Made by a program: the position numbers and the translations under genes. DNA of 64,000 nucleotides from Gambelia wislizenii (lineage: Eukaryota; Chordata; Lepidosauria; Squamata; Crotaphytidae): NCBI GenBank assembly GCA_030847615.1, contig JAUMIR010000003.1:69450001-69514000 (forward strand), read 5' to 3'. The notes below the pieces were generated by a model. That model made no database searches, was not told where the DNA came from, and saw only the letters and a program-made list of their open reading frames with translations. Shown piece by piece: positions 48,221-58,600 of this stretch. The number at the start of each line of letters is the position of its first letter. Positions within the stretch are counted from its first letter, which is position 1.

Positions 48221-50220
48221 CGGTGATGGCGAACCTATGACACGCGTGTCAGCACTGACATGCGTAGCCATTTGTGTTGACATGCGGCCATAGGCCTCCC
48301 CCCCGCCCCCGCCCGCAACCTCACCACCCTCCCTAAAGTGGCAATCCAGGATTCAAAGCCTCACTTTAGGGAGGGGGGGAGGAAAGTGGCAGGCAGGGCT
48401 ACGAAGCCCCGATCGCCCCTTTACGGAGGCGGGGGGTGGAGCCTTCCCCCCACCTGGCCACAACCACCCATGAGGCCTGCCGTGCTTCCCCGGAGACGCC
48501 TTAGAAAGGCCGGGTAAGGTGGCTGGCGGGTGGGACTCTGCCGGGGAAGGTGTCAGGCGAGCGGAAGGGTGGCTGCCCAGCCTCTCCCCGGCCTTCCCGA
48601 TGTGGTTCCGAAGCCTCGGAGCCGCCTCAGAAAGGCTGGGAAAGATGGTGGGTGAGTGGGAGGGTGGCCTCCCAGCCTCTCCCTGGCCTTCCCAAGGGGG
48701 CTCCATGGCTTTGAAGCCATGGAGCCACCTCGGCAAGGCCAGGGAAGATGGTGGATGAGTGGGAGGGTGGCCGCCCGGCCTTCCTGAGGGGGATCCGTGG
48801 CTTTGAAGCCACGGAACCACCTCGGGGAGGCTGGGGAACACAGCAGGCATGCAGGAGGGTGACAGCCCGGCCTCTCCCCAGCCTTCCCAAGGTGGCTTTG
48901 AAGCCTTGGAGCCGCCTTGGAAAGGCTGGGGAAGATGGCGGGTGAGCGGGAGGGTGGCCGCCCGGTCTCTCCCTGGCCTTCCTGAGGTGGCTCCAAAGCC
49001 TCGGAGCCACCTCGGAAAGGCCAGGGAAGATGGCAGGCGAGTGGGAGGGTGGCCACCTGGCCTATCTCCAGCCTTCCCGAGGGGGCTCCTTAGCTTTGAA
49101 GCCGCGGAGACACCTCAGGGAGGCTGGGCAAGGTGGCGGGAGTGCAGGAGGGAGGCCGGGGAAGGCAGTGGATGGGAGAGGGACTCTGCCCGGCCTCTCC
49201 TCGACCTTACCGAGGGGGCTGCAAGGCTTCGAAGCCTTTGAGCCAGCTAGGAAAGGCCAGGGAAGGCAGTGGGTGGGAGGGAGGGAGGGACTCTGCCCGG
49301 CCTCTACCTGGCCTTCCTGAGGGGGCTCCAAGGCTTTGAAACCTCGGAGATGCCTCAGGAATGCCGGGGAAGGAGACGGGCAGGTGGGCCTCTTGTTTGA
49401 GCCCAGGGCACTGCGCGCAGCTTCTCCAATGGAGCCCTCCTAAATAGCTCCGCACAGGGGAGCTGCCAAAAAGGTGGGGGGGGGGAAGAATGCGAGTGTG
49501 CGTGCGTGCATGTGTGTGTGTGTGTGGAGTTGTGGGGAGGGGGAGTGAGTGCTGTGAAGGGAAGAAGCTGAGGGTCTGGGAGCCAAGGAGCTGAGCACGT
49601 AATCACTCCTAGGGTAGCCGGCAACTCATGCTCTGCTCCATGGCTAACTCAGGCTGCCTCCTTGTCTCCAACTCCACCTTGCTCCCACACTCACTACCGT
49701 GCCCCCCAGCCTTCCTCTACCTCCAGCCGGTAAGTCCACCTCTTTTATATCTTTCTCTGCTTCACTTGTGGGTGAGGTATCCCCCCCAAAATATAAACCC
49801 ATGTGTCAGAGGGAGGCCAGGGGAGGTGGGGGGAAAGTAGCGACGGGGCCTCCGGAGGCCCCGTCGCCACTTTCAGGAGGCAGAGGGAGGTGGGGGGGGG
49901 GAAAGTAGCGACGGGGCTTCTGAAGGCCCCGTCGCCACTTTTGGGAGGCCAAGGGGGGCTATTATTCGCAGATTTTTCACATTCGTGGGGGTCTTCGGAA
50001 CCTATCCCCCATGAATATGAAGGGACGACTGTACATTTTGAATACTCAGTTGTCACATGAGTTGTGACAACTCATTAATTATTAATAAACAATAATATTG
50101 TTGATTAAAGAATAAATATTGCAAAATAATGTTTTTTCCTCAGAGTGACACACCATCCGAGTTATGCTCAGTTTTTTGGCGACGTTTGACACACCAAGCT
50201 CAAAAGGTTGCCCATCGCTG
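48221..50220. mobile_element. 2.0-kb hAT-like non-autonomous element packed with GC-rich tandem repeats
   Basis: The ends CGGTGATGGCGAACCT and AGGTTGCCCATCGCTG are inverted and are flanked by an identical octamer TCCTATTT (48213-48220 and 50221-50228). The inner ends carry tgacacgcgtgtcag and the related tttgacacacc. Most of the interior is a GC-rich array (48350-49400), followed by short repeats near 49850-49950 and the end of a Tigger MITE at about 49960-50031. No transposase was recognised; the overlapping open frames in five or six frames are compositional artefacts. Confidence 0.85.
48350..49400. repeat. GC-rich minisatellite array, unit about 95-100 bp
   Basis: The motif gggagggtggccgcccggcc recurs near 48659, 48763, 48855, 48950 and 49045, with weaker units on both sides. 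Each unit holds an inverted motif of the type ggtggctccaaagcctc then ggagccacctc, so single strands would form a row of hairpins. Confidence 0.85.
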
Positions 50221-50249
50221 TCCTATTTAGTGCAGCAGCAGCAGCAACA

Positions 50250-50730
50250 ATAATAAATTTATTTCTTACCCACCTCTCCCATGGATCAAGGTGGGGAACA
50301 ACAGATTTATATAGAACTAATAGCAATTAAAATATATGTCAGTTAAAATACATAAATCCATTAAAATACATAATGTCAATTTAAAAGAACAAATAAAACT
50401 GATATATATTAACAGTTTAAAAATCATCTGGATAGGCCTGCTGGAAGAGTCTGGTCTTTAAGACTATTTTAAATTCTGACAGTGCATTCAACTGTTGAAT
50501 CTCTTCGGCAGGCCATTCCAGAGTCTAGGGGTGGCTGAAGAGAAAGTCCTCTAGGCGATAGTTGTCAACCTAGTCCTGGGTGACTGAAGTAAATGTCCCA
50601 CAGAGGACCTGAGTGTATAGGATGGATTACACGGGAGAAGGTGATCCCATAGGTAACCTGGACCCAAACCATGCAAACCTGGTGGGATAAGCAGAATTTG
50701 CTCTGATGAATAGAGTGTACTTTAGTTTTG
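50250..50730 (-). repeat. L2/CR1-like LINE 3' fragment
   Basis: Shares the aataaatttatttcttaccc start, the aaaatacat-rich stretch and gaagagtctggtctttaaga with the copies at 55025 and 61670. No intact frame. Confidence 0.5.
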
Positions 50731-50744
50731 TGGAGGTTATGAGA

Positions 50745-50955
50745 TGACATGACTCATTAGAAAAGAAGATAACACTTGGTAAAGTGAAAGACAGTCGGAA
50801 AAGAGGAAGACCACATTACAAGTGGATAGACTCAAGGAAGCCATAACCCTGAGTTTTCAGGATTTGTGCAGGGCTGTTCACGACAGTCTTGGAGGTCTCT
50901 TATTCATAGGGTTATCCTAAGCTGAAGGCAACGTAATGGAAATCAATAACAAAAT
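50745..50955 (+). mobile_element. RTE/BovB- or Vingi-type LINE, 3' fragment
   Basis: Contains gaaaagaagataacacttgg, agaggaagaccacattacaa and a cataacaa-like tail, matching the 3' end of the copy at 3463-3783. Confidence 0.7.
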
Positions 50956-51029
50956 GGTCCCAATCCTTATGAATAAAATCTCAGAGACTGTAATGCACAT
51001 TTGTATGTGCTACAATTTGGTACAATTTT

Positions 51030-51540
51030 CTTTTCTACTGAGTCATATCTTCTCATGAGATGTCCAAAGCACAACATGCTCAGTTTAGTTATCTTGGCTT
51101 TTAGGAAGAGTTCAAGTTTGATTTGCTCTAGGACCCATTTATTTGTCTTTTTAGCAGCCCACCCTATCTGTAGAACTCTTCTCCACCACCACCACTGCCA
51201 CATTTCAAATGAGTTGATTTTCTTCACTGTCTAGCTTTCACAACTATACATAGAAACTGGAAATACCAATTTCAAATACCATGTCCTAGTCTCTGGAGCA
51301 GCAGAAAACAATCCTCAATATGACATCCCTTCAAATATTTAAACATGGTTATAACATGGCTCTTAACCTTTTCTTCTCCAGGCATGGACTATTCTAACTT
51401 TAGCATTCAAGGTTATATCCTGACAAGTCAGGATCTTGTCTAGTTCATAGGTTTTCTGTGGGGGCTTTTCCAGGCTGTGAGGCCGTGATCAGGAAGAGTT
51501 TATTTCTAGTTCCTTCATAGCTTTCAGTCTAATGTTTTTG
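51030..51540 (-). mobile_element. RTE/BovB- or Vingi-type LINE fragment with nested insertions
   Basis: The minus strand encodes NKWVLEQIKLELFLKAKITKL and FGHLMRR, and further right YELDKILTCQDITLNAKV. A CR1 scrap (51273-51385) and a Penelope fragment (from about 51452) interrupt it. The two LINE fragments here and at 50745 face each other. Confidence 0.65.
51273..51385 (-). mobile_element. CR1 fragment
   Basis: Carries ctagtctctggagcagcaga and ccttcaaatatttaaaca, the same segment as in the CR1 copies at 27.3 and 58.3 kb. Confidence 0.6.
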
Positions 51541-51865
51541 GCTGGAGTCTCTCCAGTTTTTCCTTGGGGTTTTTCTGGGCTGTGAGGCCCTGTTCTGGAA
51601 GTTTCTTTCTGACGTTTAGCCTGCATCTGTGGCTGGCATCCTCAGAGAATGGTTGTGTAGGTGTGTGTGTAGAATTTATATGCTGTGAACCCCTGTTGGG
51701 GAGGATACGTAAATTTGTGTAATTGAATGGTTAGTTTCTGGGTATAGAAATGCAAGGCTCGTTAGTGTCTGTTTGGCTAATGGTTGGTTGATGGGCCATC
51801 AGCCCAGAAAAAAACCAAGAAAAATCTATGGATGCCGGCTACGAAAACCTTCGACTTCACATCTC
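51452..51865 (-). mobile_element. Penelope-like element fragments (upstream of ARMC8)
   Basis: The minus strand holds GATGCCAGCCACAGATGCAG, AACGTCAG and CAGCCCAGAAAAACC, the conserved terminal region of vertebrate Penelope-like elements. A separate plus-strand piece (51791-51865) reads ctatggatgccggctacgaa. The exact ends are obscured by nesting. Confidence 0.65.
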
Positions 51866-51989
51866 TCCAGTTTAATTAATGATGACTATCTCTCCAGTAG
51901 ATGGCGTGCCAGGACCAAAAGTACGCACATGCGTCCTTTCACTCTTCCTCTCGTCTTCATTACCAAGGTCGGCTTTAGACAGGTGGCTT

Positions 51990-52640
51990 CTCATCCACGC
52001 ATGCGCTGACGATGGGCGCGCGCGGCGGGAGGGGGAGGGGGGAAGGCAACTGACACCATTCGGCCCAACGCCTGACGCTCTAAAAGTAGAATTGGCGCGT
52101 CACGCTCACGTTAACCCTTACGCTCCCGCGGGTGAGCGGGTAGGAGTAAATCCACCTACTTCCGGCAATAATCCCTCCTCCCCTCCAATAGTGCCTCACG
52201 ACGCATGCGTACTACTGTGATAGCCCGAACGGCGAGGCTGTTTTTTGTCGTTCGCTGATTCGAGCCGGACGAGCGTCTTCTTTCCTTCCTTCCCTCCCTC
52301 TCCCCACCCCCACATTCCCGCCGGCGATGTGGCCGCGCTTAGAGGCAGCCGCCGCCACAGTCGTGACCCCGGCGGCTCTTGCGTGGGGCTGAGCGCCTGG
52401 CACCGGTGGGGCGCGCCAAGATGGCGTGTGTGCTGGAGGCGCCGCTCCGCATGAGTGTCCTGTCGGTGAGTGGGGGAGGCCGGAGGCAGCGGCAGCAGCG
52501 CCGGGGGGCGGGCGGGAAGCGAGGCTTAGCCGCCTCAGGGCGTCCGTTGGGCGGCTGTCGTTGGCCTGGGCCTGCCGTGGCCGCCCTGCCATGCCTGGCG
52601 TGGGGAGGGAGTGAGTTGCTCGCATGGGGTCCCGCCCTCC
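51990..52640 (+). promoter_or_regulatory. ARMC8: ARMC8 CpG-island promoter
   Basis: The stretch is dense in CpG compared with the AT-rich surroundings and brackets ARMC8 exon 1. It holds an ETS/GABPA-like ACTTCCGGCA at 52158-52167 and an NRF1-like CGCATGCGC at 51998-52006, both typical of TATA-less housekeeping promoters. The transcription start is probably between about 52200 and 52400; this is inferred from position only. Confidence 0.75.
52421..52465 (+). CDS. ARMC8: ARMC8 coding exon 1
   Basis: This exon holds 15 codons beginning at the ATG in ccaagATGGcg, a good initiation context. It sits inside the CpG island and ends in phase 0 at a consensus donor. The purine-rich CAAGATGGCG around the ATG also resembles a YY1 site; that is inference. 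Confidence 0.94.
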
Positions 52641-55600
52641 CGCCTTGGCTGCCCCGCTTTCTCCCACCCACCCCTCCACCCTCTCTCTCTGTGTGTGTAT
52701 TTGTGTGTGTTGTGCACATAGGTCCCCCCCCCTTTCTCTGTCTCCACCTGCCCCTTTCCCTTGGAGTGATTTGTGTGGCTGGCGGGGTGTCTCGTGTTTT
52801 AACCCGTCTTCAGATGTCACAGGGCATCATTCAGTGATGGCAGAAGCCTCTCAACTCATTGGCCTGAGGAGATAATCCCCCCCCCTCTGTCTTTTTTTTA
52901 AAGTTTTGTCTGTGTTTTTAGGCAGAGTTCTGTTCTTCAAGGAAGAAGGACACATCCCTCCTGCTCTTGTAGGGATGGCTACCTTTTACCCATCTCACTG
53001 GATGATCCGGTGGACCATTAACCATTCCAGCAGATAATGGACCATTAGCCAAACAGACACTAGTCCTCCTTGCATATCACCACCCAGAAACTAGCCATTC
53101 AAATACACAAATTTACATATCCTCCCCAACAGGGGTTCACAGTATATAAACTCCACACAGGCTCCTAACCAACCATTCTCTGAAGATGCCAGCCACAGAT
53201 GCAGGTGAAACGTCAGAAGTAAACTCTTCCAGAACACGGCCTCACAGCCCTTGAAAAAAAACCAAGGAAAATCTACAGTTTTATTTATCCCCCCCCCCTT
53301 GCACCTCTACAAAAAGCAAACATGTAACATGCCTACACTTTAAATTGTCTGCAGTAATTGGGTATGATACACACCTGTGTGTGTGTGTGTGTGTGTTTTT
53401 AAACATTTCCTTTCTGAAATGTTTTTCCTTAAAAAAAAAAAACAGGTCTGTAGTATAATTGAGGTGACCAGATACAAAAGAGGCCATTGCTTCTCTACTT
53501 TTGACAGTTGTGTAAGAAATAAACGCAAGGTCCTGCTGCTGCAATTCCCTCTTCTGTCCTTCGCAAGGGAAGGCAAAGCTGTACCTTTAGCTTTCCAGTA
53601 TGACCCTAATAGTGTGATCCTGTCTTGGACTTGATGGCCCACAGGGCCCCTTCCGACTATGATTCTGTCTATGAATGCTTATTCATAGATCCATTTATTT
53701 CAATCGTGCTTTTTTGCAGGAAAGCATTATAGGATTACATTGTAGGAAATTTTTCTTCTGTAGCCTTAGGTGATCAGTTCCTTGTATGTGTGAATGTGGC
53801 ATTTTATCTTCCTGTTCAGTTGCTGTCTTGTTAGTCTTATAGAGATATGAGGCTTTTTAGCCTTTTTGGCATCATCTGAAAACTTGGACATTTTGCCTGG
53901 CACACATTAAATTGCTTAAGAAATGTATTTTCAGTAACAATCAATAGGGATTTGGTCTCTCTACATTGCGAAATGATCACCTCCTAGCTTAGGATAAGTC
54001 CGTACCCTTTGAGAGGGTTTCACTTATTTACTGGCTGCCAATACTCTTCAGAAATCCTTGCCCTGTATCTCTTGGAAGTCCAGATCAATCCTGTCCCCAT
54101 GAGTTATTCCTTCATCTGTTCACTTATACTGTATATTGAACAGTATTGGTCCCAGTCCATAGGAAATGTGATTAAGATTCATATGAAATAAAGGGACTTT
54201 AATTGTGACTAATTCTTAATTGGGGTCTGTAAGATTAACAGGCTGTCTGTTTACACCTTTGAGTTAAAAGCTGGATAATAGTTTGGTAAGCATTTGTGTA
54301 TCTTTTCCCTGCTGTTTCATTTTGGGTTGTTATATATTTTTATGGATTTAATTGTGATGCCTGTCTCATACTTGAGTCCAGTTTGGTGCAAACCAAGTCT
54401 TCAGTTCTCTGTGTATTTTTCTTTTTTCAAAGATTAGAAATATTTCTAGAGATACTGCTTGAAAGCATCTAAGGATGGATTTTTAAAAATGGAAATATGG
54501 AGCATTACTTAGTTTAGGTAGGATGCTTTCTATCTCAATCATATGGAAAACCCCATTGCATGGGGTTCTATCTCAATCATATCACAGAAAACCCCATTGC
54601 TAAATTCTCTCAAGTCATATCTTTAAAAAAATACTTATTTCAACTGGCGAAAAGGGCTTGTTACTAAATGTGTATAATCACAATGTGTGGTTGGCTGTTC
54701 TAATGTATATTACCAAAAAAACTGGGGTGACCAAACTGAGTAAAGCTTTTAAGATACTGCTTGGCTTACCTGTCTGGTAAAACCTTGGCGTAAGAGCATT
54801 TATCTTATCCGGCAAGAAGATACTGGGTGGTGTAGTCTCCATGGTGCTAATCATAAAGAACCAATTAATCTCTAAGGTATTGCATATCTTGTTGCTTCAA
54901 ACAATTTATTTTTCCACTTTGTGTCTTAACCTAATAGTCTTTTTTGCCAGAGTTGACAGTCTTGCCACTTGCTTTTTGCTTCTTAGTTCCTTTAACCTTG
55001 AGTAATCATTTTGAATTTGCTGTCTTGAATTTATTTATTTACTGGATTTATATTCTGCTTTTCTCCCAGGATGGGATTCAAGGTGGCTTACAGTAAGTTA
55101 AAAAATATAACTAAAACAGTAGAAAAGTTACAAAAATTTTAAAAAGAATTAAATTATTACCATTATTTATATGTAACAGTTAAGACACAACATAGATAAA
55201 AAATAATATCAATAAAATTGCAAACATTAAAAGAAGCACACCAATTAAAATTCACCTTTCAAAAGCCTGCCTAAATAAAAGTGTCTTCACTTGCTGGTGA
55301 AAAAAAGAGCAGGGAGGCGGTCAACTGGACCTCCCGTGGAAGGGGGTTTCACAGTCTGGGAGCAGCCATGGAGAAGGCTCTCCAGTCCTCACCAACCATG
55401 CCTGCAAAGGTGGTGGGGCTGAGAGAAAGCAATCAAATGGATGCCCTAACAAGTTGTTAAATAGTACAGATTTACTGTACCTAATTCAAAATTGTCCACA
55501 TGGTGGCTGAGATAGTGACACCTTTGTTTTCTGATAGTTCAATGTACACAAACTGTTTCATGCACAAAATTATTAAAAATATTGTGTATAAAAATACCAT

Positions 55601-58600
55601 CAGGCTATGTGTATAAGGTGTATATGATACAGAAATGAATTTAATGTTTAGACTTGGGTCCCATCTTCACAATATGTCGCTATGTATATACAAATATTCC
55701 AAAATCCGAAATATTTCAAAATCTAAAATATCTCTTGTTCCAAGCATTTTGGATATGGGAGATTCAATCTGTAGCATGCATGGTTTTATAATTACTCATA
55801 CAGATAGATGTTGGTTGCAGAGAGAACAAGAAAGGCTTAGTTTGAATTGTTAACAGTACATTACCTACGATTCAAGAAGAAAGCATTTCTAGGAGTGAAT
55901 AGGCTCATGTCAGTAATGTGGTTGGAGAATACTGCATGAGAGCACTAGACACAGTGTCAGATTTTAGCTCTGCTAAGCAAATGCTAGCTCTGTTGACCTT
56001 CGGTCTTGAGAATGCATGTATTTGAAATGTGTGGTTATGTGACACTTTGCTTAAATCATGAATTCCTTGGCTAAGAATCCTAGTCTACTGAGGAAATAAT
56101 TGGGATTTCTGTCCACCCATTCTTATTGAGCTGGTCTTGAATGAAGTTGGGAGACGATCCGTCTGCAAGGGGCAGTGCTTTTATTTTGTTCCAGGAAAAG
56201 CCTCAGATATTTATTAGGTTCACCAATGAGAAGGTCAATAATGAAGGACAAGCTTCCTGACAAGCAGCTTGTCAACCACTGCTATTGATCCCTTGCAACA
56301 TGCAGCTCTAAGAAGGGTGTTGGATGATAGATGATGCTCTCCATTCATATGGTGCTGCTGAAGTGTCCCATGTGTCCAGTGTAGTTAGCCAATATTCCAT
56401 GTAAATGGAATTTGCATTCTGGAAATTACCCAGAATCTTCTGTTCCTCTTCAGAAACCATGCACTGAATTCCTTGAAAACAGTCTGAGAAGAAGTGATCT
56501 TATCTGCCTAATTCTACAGTGTTATGCATGCTTATTCAGTCATCCTGTTCTTGGATATACTCCTGGATAAGTTGCATAGGATTGGTGTCTGAGTGAACAT
56601 GGAACTGATTTCAAAGTTAAGACTGCAACTGTCTCTATGCATTGGATCCAGATCTTGGCATGTACACCAGGCATGGTGAAAGTGGACATCTTTGTCTGCT
56701 TTTCCTCATAGTAGATTCTTTAACTCTCAGAAAATGCTACATAGATAGTTGGATGACCTTGCTGAATAGAGTAGGCTGTGCAAGGGAGTTCCTGAAATTT
56801 GGCAGGTTCCATGAGTTCTCCACACAGTTTGTTCAGTTAGAATATGGAAACATATATCAAATCGTAGCAATTAGTACTTCAGAAAAAGCAGTGACATAAG
56901 TTAAAAAAATTCTTAAGACTTTGACTGTTAAAGCATTCTTCCTCAATCTGATACATTCTAATTTTTGGATTACAGTACACTACAAACCCCATATCTGCAG
57001 GATCAGTACCTTTGGTTTCACTTACCCGCATCCCAAAAACTATATTCTCTCTAGGCATTATCTGGGTTTTCCACTGTGATTTTATGGTATACTTCTACTG
57101 CAAGTTGACCTTAGAGTTGTGCTGGACGACACAAAAAAACGCCTAGAGAATTGTTCTCTGTAGGAATCTCTCAGTCCTCTAGTGTGACTCTTTGGTATGT
57201 TTGGACTGGAAGGAGTTCATTTCAATAGCATTTGTTACTATCTGTGGTTTCATGTTTCCACGGTAAGTCCAGGAATGCATCCCTCACGGATATGGGTATT
57301 GTAGTGCATTTCTGATCATTAGCCATCTTGGCAGAGGCTGGTGTAAGAGAGAGTCTGAAATTTATGGAACAGAACTACAGTCCCTCTGTTTCCATGGATT
57401 TGGTATCCATGGATTTAAATATTCACGGCTTGAAAATATTCTTTAAAAAATAATAATCCAAAAACCAAACCTTGGTTTTGCCACCTTATAAGGGACAGCA
57501 TTTTGCTATGCCATTGCATATAATGGGACTTGAGTATTCACAGATTATGGTATCCACCGGGGGGGGGGTCCTGGAACCAAACCCCAGTGAATATGAAGGG
57601 ACAACTGTACATTAAAACAATTTTAAAATACATTAAAACATACTTTAAAAAGATAAAAACATAACTAGTCTGTTAAAGAGCTTTCTGCCAAAGTAAGTTA
57701 AGACTCAAAGGCTTGCCCTGTGCAATCAAAGGGTTGGGGACCTCCAGTCAAGAAGGGCTGTATGGAGAAGAGGAAGGACAAGTTCGATTGAATGAACAGA
57801 AGTCCACTTGCACAGCAAACACCTTGACTTAGCAATCTTTAGAAGCTAGTGAATGGGTTGCAATTTGGGTATAACCCATTCACTAGCTTCTAAAGATTAC
57901 TGAGCCAAGGATTTAATTTTGAGTACCAGATCTCAATGTTAAGTTCACAGTCTTTCCAACCCAGTCTCTATTACTCCCAAGTGTTTTTCATTTCAGGAGT
58001 GAAATTTGAGGTGGGGGTAGTTTTGTTATTACTGCTGTTAAACAGTTGGGAGTTCATAAAATCATAGAGTTGGAAGAGAACACAAGGGCCATCTAATCCA
58101 GCCCCTTGCCATGCAGGAATACACACTCAAAGCATGGCCATTCAGCCTCTGCTTAAAAATGTCCAAAGGAGACTCCACCACACTATGAGGCAGTGTATTC
58201 CACTGTTGAACAGCTCTTACTATCAGGAAGTTCTTCCTAATGTTTAGGTGGAATCTCTTTTCCTGTAGTTTGAACCCATTGCTCCATGTCCTACTCTCTG
58301 GAGCAGCAGAAAACAAGCTTGCTCCCTCTTCAATATGACATTCTTACAAGTATATGGTGATCATGTCACCTCTTAACCTTCTCTTCTCTTGACTAAACAT
58401 ACCCAGCTCCTGGAGCTGCTTCTCATAGGGCATGGCTTCCAGACCTCCCACCATCCTGGTCACCCTCCTCTGGACACGTTCCAGCTTTTCAATATCCTTC
58501 CTGAATTGTGGTGCCCAGAACTGGACACAGTATTCCAGGTGAGGTCTGACCAAAGTAGAATACAGTGGTGCTATTACATCCCTTGATCTAGACACTATAC

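Noticed and set aside
48353..49331. Overlapping open frames of up to 167 codons on both strands
   Set aside because: They arise from the GC-rich tandem array, and the same peptide pattern repeats with each unit. No start, splice or domain evidence.
47985..50228. CRISPR-like or prokaryotic repeat arrays
   Set aside because: The repeats are long, GC-rich and inside a eukaryotic transposon, with no spacer structure; the window is vertebrate.
52212..52837. Open frames of 202 (minus) and 152 (plus) codons around ARMC8 exon 1
   Set aside because: They are compositional artefacts of the CpG island. Only the first 15 codons from 52421 match a protein, and they end at a clean splice donor.
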